Shown here piece after piece: positions 18,978 through 26,555 of a stretch of DNA of 64,000 nt. The notes beneath the pieces are model-generated. The model saw only the letters and a list, made by a program, of their open reading frames with translations. It was not told the DNA's origin and made no database searches. Origin of the DNA: DASQHL01 sp963843685 (lineage in GTDB: Bacteria > Chloroflexota > Dehalococcoidia > DSTF01 > JACRBR01). The stretch is taken from positions 1 through 64,000 of the forward strand of contig CAWJLO010000015.1 of NCBI GenBank assembly GCA_963843685.1, given 5' to 3'. The translations under genes were made by a program, and so were the position numbers. How positions within the stretch are numbered: position 1 is the stretch's first letter; each line of letters begins with the position of its first letter.

Positions 18978-19558
18978 CAAGAAGGCAAGCTGAACGTTCT
19001 GAATCCACGCGCAACGCCCTGCTGGCGGCGGGACGTAGGCTTTTCGCGGAGCGGGGCTTCGCAGACACGTCGACCGAGGAGATCGTGCGGGAGGCGGGGG
19101 TGACGCGGGGGGCGCTCTACCACCACTTCAAGGACAAGAAGGAACTGTTCGCGGCGGTGTTCGAGGAGCTGGAGCGCGAACTGGTGACGCCGCCAGCGGT
19201 GGCGCCGGCAGTCACGGACGCTTGGTCGGCGCTGCTGGCGGGGAGCAGCGCGTTCCTGGACGCCTGCCTGGACCCGGCGGTGCAGCGCATCGTGCTGCTG
19301 GAGGCGCCGGTCGTCATCGGGCGGGACGCGTGGCGGGCGATGGAGGAGAAGTACGCGCTGGGGCTGATCCAGGTGGGGCTGCGAGCGGCGATGCGCGAGG
19401 GGTTCATCGCGGAGCAGCCGGTGGGGCCGCTGTCACACCTTCTCCTGGCGGCGATCAACGAGGCGGGGCTGCTGATCGCGCAAGCGGAGGACGTGCGGGC
19501 GGCGCGGGTGGAGGTGGGCGCGTCGGTGGTGCGGTTGCTGGAGGGACTGCGCCGGTAG
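18974..19558 (+). CDS. TetR family transcriptional regulator
   Basis: The 194-residue protein starts MSRRQAERSESTRNALLAAG; the ATG at 18974 was chosen because the conserved TetR N-terminus begins about ten residues later and the longer frame runs into the divergent gene. The helix-turn-helix is TSTEEIVREAGVTRGALYHH followed by FKDKKELF (about residues 30-58). The C-terminal ligand-binding half is helical (AINEAGLLIAQAEDVRAARV). It probably represses itself and the divergent alpha/beta hydrolase through the palindrome over its start codon. Ligand unknown. Confidence 0.9.
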   Translation: MSRRQAERSESTRNALLAAGRRLFAERGFADTSTEEIVREAGVTRGALYHHFKDKKELFAAVFEELERELVTPPAVAPAVTDAWSALLAGSSAFLDACLDPAVQRIVLLEAPVVIGRDAWRAMEEKYALGLIQVGLRAAMREGFIAEQPVGPLSHLLLAAINEAGLLIAQAEDVRAARVEVGASVVRLLEGLRR

Positions 19559-19655
19559 CGCCCGGGCGATCGCGCGCAGTCGTGGATTAGTTGGAAGTCT
19601 CTACGGGACGATCGAGGTTCTAAGTGCAGTCGCCTCGGAGAGCAGCTAACGGCAC

Positions 19656-19683
19656 TTGACAGGCGATGATCCGGTGGTACGCT
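19656..19683 (+). promoter_or_regulatory. Sigma-70-like promoter of the cytochrome b operon
   Basis: TTGACA (19656-19661), 16-base spacer, TACGCT (19678-19683), 59 bases before the first ATG of the operon. The -35 is consensus. Confidence 0.6.
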
Positions 19684-19742
19684 CGCCGAAGAATCGCCCC
19701 GACGGACACGTGTGCGCGTCGACGGGGCGTCGGGGAGGTGGC

Positions 19743-19889
19743 ATGGACACGCCGGCTCATTACATCCACTGGTCGTTCATCCTCATCTCGGTGCCGAACC
19801 TGGTGCTGATCATCGTCATGCTCGCGCTGTTCGCGGCGGCGATCCTCGCGCCGTTCCCGGGGCACGGCGACGGGGGCAGGAAGCAATGA
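19743..19889 (+). CDS. 48-residue single-span membrane protein of the cytochrome b operon
   Basis: ATG 19743 has an excellent Shine-Dalgarno (GGGGAGGTGGC) immediately upstream. The product is one hydrophobic helix (FILISVPNLVLIIVMLALFA, about residues 12-33) with a short charged tail HGDGGRKQ. It overlaps the cytochrome b start by four bases (ATGA), so it is co-translated with it. Small single-span subunits are typical stabilisers of b6f/bc-type complexes (compare PetG/PetN), so a similar structural role is a reasonable inference; there is no sequence proof. Confidence 0.75.
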   Translation: MDTPAHYIHWSFILISVPNLVLIIVMLALFAAAILAPFPGHGDGGRKQ

Positions 19890-20563
19890 GCGCGCAAGGC
19901 TCGCGCGTGGCGGATGAGCAAGGTGGGGGCTGGACGGGCGCGGTACGGCGCGGCATCGCGCGCCAGCTGCCGCTGGACGAGCTGCTGCCGACGCATCAGC
20001 CCTCGTACGTTCGCTCGTGGACATACCTCTTCGGCGTGATCACGATCGCGGCGCTGATCTGGCTGCTGGTCAGCGGCACGATCCTGGCGCTGAGGGGGCC
20101 GCAGTGGTGGCATCACTCGACGACAGGGAAGTACGTGAACAGCCTGCATTTCTGGGGCGTTCAGATCTTCTTCATCTTCATGGTGCTGCACCTCTGGGCG
20201 ATGTTCTGGAGCGCCGCGTGGCGTGACGGCCGTTCGCTGACGTGGGTCATCGGGATGGTGCTGTTCCTGATTGCCATCCCGACGGCGTTCACGGGATACA
20301 TCTCGCAGCAGAACTTCGACGCGCAGTGGATCGCGGTGAACGCGAAGGACGCGCTGAACGCGTCAGGCATCGCGGTGGTGTTCAATCCGCTGAACTTCGG
20401 GCAGGCGTACGGGATCCACGTGGTGCTGTTGCCGGCAACGATCGTCGTACTGGTGGCGGCACACATCGCGATGGTGCGCGTGAAGGGCGTAGTGCGGCCG
20501 ATCGGGGCGCCACCGCCGGGCGCGGCGCCGGCCGGCGCCGCGGACAGGAAGCAGTCCTCGTGA
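19886..20563 (+). CDS. Cytochrome b6-like subunit (four-helix, bis-heme)
   Basis: The 225-residue protein begins at ATG 19886, overlapping the upstream stop. It has four predicted membrane helices: YLFGVITIAALIWLLVSGTI, FWGVQIFFIFMVLHLWAMFW, WVIGMVLFLIAIPTAFTGYI and HVVLLPATIVVLVAAHIAMV. Heme ligands are His88 and His102 (13 residues between) and His178 and His193 (14 between), the exact spacing of cytochrome b6. Such a subunit moves electrons across the membrane from quinol. Unusually, no Rieske protein or cytochrome c is next to it; the third gene replaces the usual subunit IV. The C-terminal tail is Pro/Ala-rich and cytoplasmic. Confidence 0.88.
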   Translation: MSAQGSRVADEQGGGWTGAVRRGIARQLPLDELLPTHQPSYVRSWTYLFGVITIAALIWLLVSGTILALRGPQWWHHSTTGKYVNSLHFWGVQIFFIFMVLHLWAMFWSAAWRDGRSLTWVIGMVLFLIAIPTAFTGYISQQNFDAQWIAVNAKDALNASGIAVVFNPLNFGQAYGIHVVLLPATIVVLVAAHIAMVRVKGVVRPIGAPPPGAAPAGAADRKQSS

Positions 20564-21549
20564 GCCAGCGAATGGACAAGGCCACGTACTATCGAGACGT
20601 GCGGATGGTGCCGTACGACCTGATCAAGGAGTTGGTGCTCGCAGGTCTCGGCGTACTGATCGTCGTGGTAGTGCTCGCCGCTGCACTATCATCGCCGGAC
20701 GTGCCATCGCTGACGATCGCGCGGTGGTCGCAGGAGGATCCGGTCGACTTCGTCACAACGGCCACGGCTGAGCTGGCGGGTACGAGCGACAGCGCGCAGT
20801 ACGGGCAGCCATACAACAACAGCGACGGTGCTGTACAGCATCTCTGGTTCTTACACCCGCAAGAGTGGGCGGGCGTGCACTTCTCTCTCGACACGGCGCA
20901 GCAGTTCGTGTTGCAGCCGTTGCAGCAGGCCGCCCCGGCGGACTCCGCGACGCAGAGCGCGCTTGCCACGTTCGACGCTGCCGACGACACGCAGCGGAGC
21001 GCGTGGTTCGACGCGTACACGACGGCGCTGGAAGACGCGTCGGCTGAGAGCGGCCAGATCAGCGTGGCGGCGGGAGACTACGGCCCGTTGCCCGTGTTGA
21101 TGAACCGGCTGCTGGAGCTGGCGCAGAGCGGCGCTCTCGACGGCTTGCTGCTCGTCAACGGGAACTTCTACGAGACCGACTACACGAAGCCGTTGCTGTA
21201 CATGGGTGACGGCGAGTACATCGGAACGCTGGCGGAGCAGCAGAAGCTGACGGGCAGCCAGTGGGGCATGATGAACGAGACGGGGCGCTATCCCGGCCAG
21301 ACGTGGCTGTGGCTGTTCACCATGTGGTACCAGGTGGCGCCGTTCGACCGGGACAGCGGCTTCCTGGGAGTAAATGCGGCGAACGCCGATCTGGCCATCA
21401 TCGTGCTGATGACGTTCCTAAGCGCGGTGCTGGTGCTCGTGCCGTTTATCCCGGGGCTTCGCGACATTCCCCGGTACATACCCATCCACCGTCTGATCTG
21501 GAAGCACTACTATGCCGAGCTGAAGAGCGGCCGCGGCCCGCCGCAGTAA
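20560..21549 (+). CDS. Membrane protein with large extracytoplasmic insert, cytochrome b partner
   Basis: GTG 20560 overlaps the cytochrome b stop (GTGA), preceded by AGGAA; an ATG 12 bases later is an alternative. The 329-residue product starts with YYRDVRMVPYDLIKEL and one membrane helix (LVLAGLGVLIVVVVLAAALS), then a hydrophilic region of about 220 residues, and ends with one or two helices (DLAIIVLMTFLSAVLVLVPF) and RDIPRYIPIHRLIWKHYY. The two ends resemble the C-terminal half of cytochrome b/subunit IV, but the long middle (with LHPQEWAGVHFSLDTAQQF and LLYMGDGEYIGTL) matches nothing I know. No CXXCH heme site or iron-sulfur motif is present. Likely a partner of the preceding cytochrome b; role in quinone binding or docking is inference. 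Confidence 0.75.
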   Translation: MSQRMDKATYYRDVRMVPYDLIKELVLAGLGVLIVVVVLAAALSSPDVPSLTIARWSQEDPVDFVTTATAELAGTSDSAQYGQPYNNSDGAVQHLWFLHPQEWAGVHFSLDTAQQFVLQPLQQAAPADSATQSALATFDAADDTQRSAWFDAYTTALEDASAESGQISVAAGDYGPLPVLMNRLLELAQSGALDGLLLVNGNFYETDYTKPLLYMGDGEYIGTLAEQQKLTGSQWGMMNETGRYPGQTWLWLFTMWYQVAPFDRDSGFLGVNAANADLAIIVLMTFLSAVLVLVPFIPGLRDIPRYIPIHRLIWKHYYAELKSGRGPPQ

Positions 21550-21762
21550 GCCTCGACCGGATCCGGTGCGTGCCGACAGGGCGGCGCGGAACTCGTCCGC
21601 GCCGCTCGCGTGATGCGCGTTCGGCTCTCCTCACGATGACCCCACCGTTGCTGTCGTCGTCCACTCAAGGGGATTCCCGATGGTGAGGCGACTGTGTCGG
21701 GACGCACATTCCGTTGTGGGTGCGGTCTGGGAGCGCCTGCGGAGTGAGCGAGGGCAGACGAG
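21550..21762. other. Intergenic
   Basis: About 210 bases between the cytochrome operon and the methyltransferase gene. Nothing recognisable was found. Confidence 0.3.
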
Positions 21763-22356
21763 ATGGAGCCGTTGATCGCGCACTGGGGCTGGCACCTGTG
21801 GGCATTCGTGGGGGCGATCGCCGTGACGGCGGCGCCGCAGAAGTTCATGCGCGGGAAGCTGCAGGCCGGGCAGGGCGATGACGTGCGGGACCGCGGGTCG
21901 TACCAGGCGGTGCAGCTGGCGAATACCGGGGGGATCGTCGTGGCCGCGCTCGCGGCGTTCCTGCTGGAGGGTGCGGCGATCGGGTCGGACCGCGAGGGGG
22001 TGTTCGCGGCGGGACTCGTGCTGATCGTGGGGTCGGCGCTGCTGGTGATGTGGACGCACGCGCTGCTGGGACGTTCGTTCACGGTGCAGGTGGTGGTGCG
22101 GGAAGGGCAGCAGATCGTAGAGTCGGGGCCGTATCGCTGGGTGCGGCATCCTTCGTACGCATTCCAGATGCTGGGGCTCGTGGGGTTCGGGCTGGTGCTG
22201 TGCAACTGGGTGAGCGTGGTCGTCCTGCTGGTGCTGCCTGCGGCGGCGTACGCGTACCGGATGCACGTGGAGGAAGGCGCGCTGGTGGCGGCGCTCGGAG
22301 AGCAATACTCGTCGTACATGCGGCGGACGCGGCGGCTGGTGCCGTTCGTGTACTAA
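21763..22356 (+). CDS. Isoprenylcysteine carboxyl methyltransferase-like membrane protein
   Basis: The 197-residue protein has about five membrane helices and the ICMT/PEMT-type C-terminal signature GPYRWVRHPSYAFQMLGLVG, then AYAYRMHVEEGALVAALGEQ and YSSYMRRTRRLVPFVY. In this family the RHP-Y and EE/E motifs bind S-adenosylmethionine and the membrane substrate. Bacterial members methylate various lipids or small molecules; true isoprenylcysteine is not expected here. The start ATG at 21763 sits 8 bases after GAGCGAGGG. Substrate unknown. Confidence 0.85.
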   Translation: MEPLIAHWGWHLWAFVGAIAVTAAPQKFMRGKLQAGQGDDVRDRGSYQAVQLANTGGIVVAALAAFLLEGAAIGSDREGVFAAGLVLIVGSALLVMWTHALLGRSFTVQVVVREGQQIVESGPYRWVRHPSYAFQMLGLVGFGLVLCNWVSVVVLLVLPAAAYAYRMHVEEGALVAALGEQYSSYMRRTRRLVPFVY

Positions 22357-22431
22357 GGCGCCGTCCCCAGGGTCGCGTGAGTCCGCGACATCAGACACGC
22401 CGGTTGGACTCGCCAGTTCACCCAGCTTAGC

Positions 22432-22437
22432 TATGCT
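22432..22437 (+). promoter_or_regulatory. -10 box for a probably leaderless start at 22444
   Basis: TATGCT ends 6 bases before GTG 22444, and no Shine-Dalgarno is present between them. Confidence 0.4.
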
Positions 22438-22443
22438 CCCTGC

Positions 22444-23295
22444 GTGGAGCATGGAACGAGGCACCGCGCCGACGCGTGCCTGCTGGCACGGTTCGTGGCG
22501 GTCGTCCTGGCGCTCGCCGGTGTAGCGTGCGGCGGTGGTTCGGCCCGGCCGACGGCGTCGCTCACGACGACGCTGACATCCGCGGCGAGCGCAACGAATC
22601 TCGTATCGACGGCGACGGGGGCGCCGACGGAGGCGCTCGCGACGAACACGCCCGTGCCGGGGCCGGCGGTGGCGGTGTACCGGGGGGACCCGAGCCGGCG
22701 GGTTGTGGCGCTGACGTTCGACGCGGGGAGCGACGCGGGGCACACGCAGGAGATCCTCGCGACGCTGCGGGCGGAGCACGTGCGGGCGAGCTTTTCGGTG
22801 ACGGGGCTGTGGGCGGAGCAGCACCACGACCTGTTGCTGCAGATCGCGGCGGACGGGCACCTGCTGATGAACCACTCGTACGACCATGCGTCGTTCACGG
22901 GGGTTTCTACGAGCACGCAGGCACTGACGGCGGCGGAGCGGGAGTCGGAGCTGTCGCGGACGGAGACGACGGTGTATCACCTGTCGGGCCGGACGACGCG
23001 GCCGTACTTCCGGCCGCCGTACGGTGACATCGACGAGAGCGTGCTGCGGGACGCGGGTGCGGACGGCTACGGGACGGTGGTGATGTGGACGGTGGACACG
23101 CTGGGGTGGAACGGGGCGACGGCGGACGAGATCGTGACGCGCTGCCTGGCGCAGGCGGAGCCGGGGGCGATCTACGTGATGCACGTGGGGTCGGAGTCGG
23201 AGGACGCGGCGGCGTTGGGGCGTGTGATCGACGGGCTGCGGGCGGCGGGGTACGGGTTTGTCGGGATCGACGAGTTGCTCGCGGGCGGCGGCTAG
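22444..23295 (+). CDS. Polysaccharide deacetylase (CE4, NodB domain) lipoprotein
   Basis: GTG start 22444. The signal peptide ends in the lipobox LAGVAC (about residue 29) and is followed by a Ser/Thr/Ala-rich tether. The NodB domain (about 80-275) has motif 1 ALTFDAGSDAGHT, motif 2 HSYDH (the two metal His), motif 3 RPPYGDID and a C-terminal IYVMHVGS with the catalytic-base-region His. CE4 enzymes remove acetyl groups from N-acetylglucosamine polymers such as peptidoglycan or exopolysaccharide with Zn or Co. In motif 1 the second Asp of TFDDG is replaced (TFDAGSD), seen in some subfamilies. Its stop overlaps the stop of the convergent M16 peptidase. Confidence 0.88.
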   Translation: MEHGTRHRADACLLARFVAVVLALAGVACGGGSARPTASLTTTLTSAASATNLVSTATGAPTEALATNTPVPGPAVAVYRGDPSRRVVALTFDAGSDAGHTQEILATLRAEHVRASFSVTGLWAEQHHDLLLQIAADGHLLMNHSYDHASFTGVSTSTQALTAAERESELSRTETTVYHLSGRTTRPYFRPPYGDIDESVLRDAGADGYGTVVMWTVDTLGWNGATADEIVTRCLAQAEPGAIYVMHVGSESEDAAALGRVIDGLRAAGYGFVGIDELLAGGG

Positions 23296-24569
23296 AGCTT
23301 GAGGAGGCGGGCGAACTTCGATTCGCTGCGGAAAGGGCCGACGAGGGCCATGGTGAGCTTGCGCTCGTCGAGCAGGCGCGCGGCGATGCGCTTGACGTCG
23401 TCGACCTGGACGGCCTCGATGAGGGCGACGACTTCGTCGGGCGAGCGGATCTCCCCGTTGAGCATCTCCTGGCCGCCGAGCCAGCCCGAGACGCTGCGGG
23501 TGTCCTCCATGCGGAGGAGAAGGCGGCCCTTCGACAGCTCCTTGGCCTTGCGCAGCTCGTCGTCGGTGACGCCGTCGGCGCGCATCTTCGCCAGCTCGTC
23601 CATGAGCGCGCCGGTGGCTTCGACGGCCTTCTTCGGATCGACGCCGGCGTAGACAGCGAAGGAGCCGGTGTCCAGGTAGTGGCTGGCGTAGCTGTGGACG
23701 TCGTAGCAGAGGGCGCGCTTCTCGCGCAGCTCCATGAAGAGGCGGCTGCTCATGCCTTCGCCGAGGATGACGCTGATCAGGTCGAGGGCGAAGCGGTCCG
23801 GGTCCTGATTGGAGAGCGCGTGGACGGCGATCTCGATGTGGGCCTGCTCGGTCCTCTTGTACATGACGGCGATGCGTGAGGCGTCCTGGCCATCGACAGC
23901 GGGGAACCAGCTGGAGGGGACGCCGCGGCGCCAGTCGCCGAGGGCTTCCTGCATGAAGGCGACGACCTCGTCGTGCTCGATGGCGCCGGCGACGGCGACG
24001 ACGATGTTGTTCGGGACGTACTGGCGGTGCATGTAGTCGAGGGTGCCGTCGCGGGTGAGGGCGGTGACGGAGGCCTCGCTGCCGGCGACGTCGCGGCCGA
24101 GGGGCTGGTCGGGCCACATCGTGGCGTCGAGCAGGACGTCGACGAGTTGTGGCGGTGAGTCAGCGATGGAGGCGAGCTCCTCGATGACGACCTTGCGCTC
24201 CTTCTCGAGCTCCTCTCCGGCGATGAGGGGGTTGCGCACCATGTCGGTGAGGACGTCGGCGGCGCGGGAGAAGTGCGGGCGGGCGACCTTTGCGTAGTAG
24301 ACGGTGAGCTCGCGGTCGGTGCCGGCGTTCATGACGCCGCCGACGCCATCGATCAGCTCTGAGATCTCCTGTGGGGTCGGGCGCTTCGTGGTCCCCTTGA
24401 AGACGAGGTGCTCGAGCAGATGCGAAATGCCGGCCTCGTCGGGCGCCTCGTAGCGTGAGCCGGCGCCGACGTAGAGGCTGACGGCGACGGAGCGGGTGCC
24501 GGGCATCGACTGGCTGACGATGCGGAGACCGTTTTCAAGAGTGGTGCGCTGGAATTCGGGCGTGTCCAC
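23292..24569 (-). CDS. M16 family zinc peptidase (processing-peptidase-like)
   Basis: GTG 24567-24569 with AAAGGA upstream gives 425 residues; the long upstream frame is Arg/Pro-rich noise. The inverted zinc motif HLLEH (His50, Glu53, His54) is followed by EELASIADSP containing the distal Glu, the complete M16 site. The C-terminal half has RFALDLISVILGEGMSSRLF and a second M16-like domain. Homologues (PqqL/YmxG/mitochondrial processing peptidase beta) degrade or process peptides; in bacteria they are often cytosolic. No signal peptide is visible. Convergent with the deacetylase gene, sharing CTAG for both stops. Confidence 0.92.
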   Translation of the reverse strand: MDTPEFQRTTLENGLRIVSQSMPGTRSVAVSLYVGAGSRYEAPDEAGISHLLEHLVFKGTTKRPTPQEISELIDGVGGVMNAGTDRELTVYYAKVARPHFSRAADVLTDMVRNPLIAGEELEKERKVVIEELASIADSPPQLVDVLLDATMWPDQPLGRDVAGSEASVTALTRDGTLDYMHRQYVPNNIVVAVAGAIEHDEVVAFMQEALGDWRRGVPSSWFPAVDGQDASRIAVMYKRTEQAHIEIAVHALSNQDPDRFALDLISVILGEGMSSRLFMELREKRALCYDVHSYASHYLDTGSFAVYAGVDPKKAVEATGALMDELAKMRADGVTDDELRKAKELSKGRLLLRMEDTRSVSGWLGGQEMLNGEIRSPDEVVALIEAVQVDDVKRIAARLLDERKLTMALVGPFRSESKFARLLKL

Positions 24570-24790
24570 GTGTGTCCTTTGAGGTGAGTTCGGGTGACTG
24601 CGAAGTGTAGCGCGCGGCGGGCGCTGGCGGTGCCGCGCGTAGCGGGAAGGACGGGAGCCACAGATTCCACGGATCAGGTTGGACGTGATTCGGCCATGCG
24701 GCGGCCGATGCCGGTAGCCGTCGGATGCCGGGATCGAAAGCGCCCGCCGGTGGGCGGGCGCGGCCTCGATGTTTGCGTGACGCGGGCGCA

Positions 24791-25297
24791 TCAGCAGGAG
24801 TTGTTGCCTTCGAAGACCATGGTGTAGTAGATCCTGCCGTTCGGAGCTTCCGCAACGCCGGTGCCGAAGCGGGTGTAGTGGCAGTTGAGGATGTTCTCCA
24901 TGTGCGGCGGGCTGTTCTTCCACATGTTGACGGCAACGTCGGCGGTCTGCGACCAGTCCCAGTTATTCCAGGCGATGTTCTCGCCGGCGTAGGAGTGGGC
25001 GACGCCGTCGGCATCCATGATGCAGACGTAGTTGCAGCCGTCTGGCGGGTTGTGGCTGAAATAGCCCTTGGCGGCCATGTCCTGGCTGCGCTGTCGGGCG
25101 ATCTGGACGAGCTGGCTGTCGGGCGTGAGAGGCGGGAGGCCGTGTTCGGCGCGGATCTGGTTGATGCCGCCGTAGGTCTTCATCTCGGCGTTGACCGCAG
25201 GCGTGCAACCGCTGAGGACCGCGATCGCCGCCAGGCCGAAGGCGGCGATGAGGAAGATCTTGCAAGCAGGACGGCGCCAGACGGCGATTCCGGTCAC
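24791..25297 (-). CDS. CAP/SCP-domain secreted lipoprotein
   Basis: GTG 25295-25297 with GGAGAA just upstream. A hydrophobic segment with lipobox VLSGC (about residue 31) indicates a lipoprotein. The CAP domain (about 40-168) shows INQIRAEHGLPPLTPDSQLV, YFSHNPP, YAGENIAWN and NSPPHMENILNCHYTRFGTG, the conserved His/Glu residues of the family. Extra Cys in CNYVC and at the C-terminus suggest disulfides. Bacterial CAP proteins are extracellular with poorly known roles. Followed on the minus strand by about 220 bases before the M16 gene. Confidence 0.88.
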   Translation of the reverse strand: MTGIAVWRRPACKIFLIAAFGLAAIAVLSGCTPAVNAEMKTYGGINQIRAEHGLPPLTPDSQLVQIARQRSQDMAAKGYFSHNPPDGCNYVCIMDADGVAHSYAGENIAWNNWDWSQTADVAVNMWKNSPPHMENILNCHYTRFGTGVAEAPNGRIYYTMVFEGNNSC

Positions 25298-25762
25298 TTC
25301 TCCGACTCCTCTTCAGACGAAGCATCGACCGGATAAGGCGGATCTGTTGCCGGAGGGCAGTCGAGATGGGGTAACCGTGTGCAGGCAAGCGCCGCGCCCT
25401 CAGCCGTCATGCTGACCAAAACACACTCCCTGCGTTTGAGCGCCCGAGCGGCGGTTCGGCAAGCGGCACGCCACGGCCGGGCACGTGCTCCGGACCGAGC
25501 GAAATCAGCCGATGACGTTACAAATCGTGTGCAGACGCTGGCCCACCACCAGCGGCCCTACGGTAGCACCGAGCCTATGGTTTGGAAACCCTGAGCGACG
25601 CTGACGTAACGCTATGTCTAGTCGTTACGGTAAGTGATCGAATCTGGCTCTGAACGCACCGCAGGTTCGCGCACACGGTGGCGGGCTGAATTCACACATT
25701 CGATACGCATGACGCGGCAGTCACAACGGTGCAGTCGCGCCTGATGACGGGTGCAGCCAACG
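25298..25762. other. Intergenic with a 7-bp-arm inverted repeat
   Basis: About 465 bases with no credible gene and visibly lower GC. CGTAACG (25605-25611) and CGTTACG (25623-25629) form an inverted repeat with a 11-base loop, and ACGTTACA-type octamers also occur near 25514 and 25760. This could be an operator cluster; no known family was recognised. Confidence 0.35.
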
Positions 25763-26551
25763 TTACATAGGGGAGGCGAGGAAGCTGTCAAGGATGGCGT
25801 TGAACGTCGACGCGCGCTCGAAATAGACCGAGTGGCCGGCCTCGGCGACGCGGGAGATGCGGGCGGTGGGGACGCGGCCGGCGAAGATCTCGACGACGGA
25901 CGGAGGGATCACCACGTCTTCCTCGCCGACGATGCAGAGTACAGGCATGCCCAAGCGCGCGACATCGTCGAGTGAGGGCGAGCCTGCGTTGCGGAGAAGT
26001 TCGCCGAGCTGGGAGCGCTCGCGCGGGGGATTGAGCGCGTCGATCTCGGCGTAGAGGAAGGCGAGATCCGGCCGCTCGTGCGCCATGCGTGCGCCGGCGG
26101 CGGGGTGGACGCCGGGCGGCAGGGCGGGCGGGTGCTGGAGAGCGGCGGACCAGGCGGCAGCGATCTCAGGCGACGTGGCGCCGCCGTGGGTGTCGCACAT
26201 GACGAGACCTTCGACGCGTTCCGGCGATTGAAGGGCGAGGCCGAGGCAGGTCCAGCCGCCCATCGACTGGGCGACGAGCGTGGCGCGATCGATGCCGGTG
26301 TGATCGAGCAGCACGCGAAGGTCGGACGTGAAGGCGGACCCGCCGGCGCCGGAGTCGTCGCGCGAGAGGCCGAAGGCGCGGTGGTCGAAGACGAGGCAAC
26401 AGAAGCGCTCGCGGAAGTGCGGCACCTGTTGCCACCACGAGAGGTGGTTGCCGCCGGCGCCGTGGGCGAAGACGATGGCAGGAGCGTCGCCTGGCTTGCG
26501 GCCGTGCAGCTCGTAGTAGATGTCGCAGCCGGGAGCGGACGCGTAGGGCAT
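25763..26551 (-). CDS. Alpha/beta hydrolase
   Basis: A 262-residue enzyme with oxyanion-hole FAHGAGGNHLSWW, DHRAFGLS, nucleophile elbow AQSMGGW (Ser about 96), acid in GEEDVVIPP and catalytic His in AEAGHSVYFE, so the triad is complete. The family includes esterases, lactonases and C-C bond hydrolases; the cap region is short. It starts 4 bases after the citrate synthase stop and so is co-transcribed with it. No signal peptide. Substrate unknown. Confidence 0.87.
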   Translation of the reverse strand: MPYASAPGCDIYYELHGRKPGDAPAIVFAHGAGGNHLSWWQQVPHFRERFCCLVFDHRAFGLSRDDSGAGGSAFTSDLRVLLDHTGIDRATLVAQSMGGWTCLGLALQSPERVEGLVMCDTHGGATSPEIAAAWSAALQHPPALPPGVHPAAGARMAHERPDLAFLYAEIDALNPPRERSQLGELLRNAGSPSLDDVARLGMPVLCIVGEEDVVIPPSVVEIFAGRVPTARISRVAEAGHSVYFERASTFNAILDSFLASPM

Positions 26552-26555
26552 CCGA

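Noticed and set aside
21631..24117. Long minus-strand frame over the methyltransferase, deacetylase and M16 genes
   Set aside because: Arg/Pro/His-rich translation with no domain, antisense to two well-conserved plus-strand genes; a GC-bias shadow.
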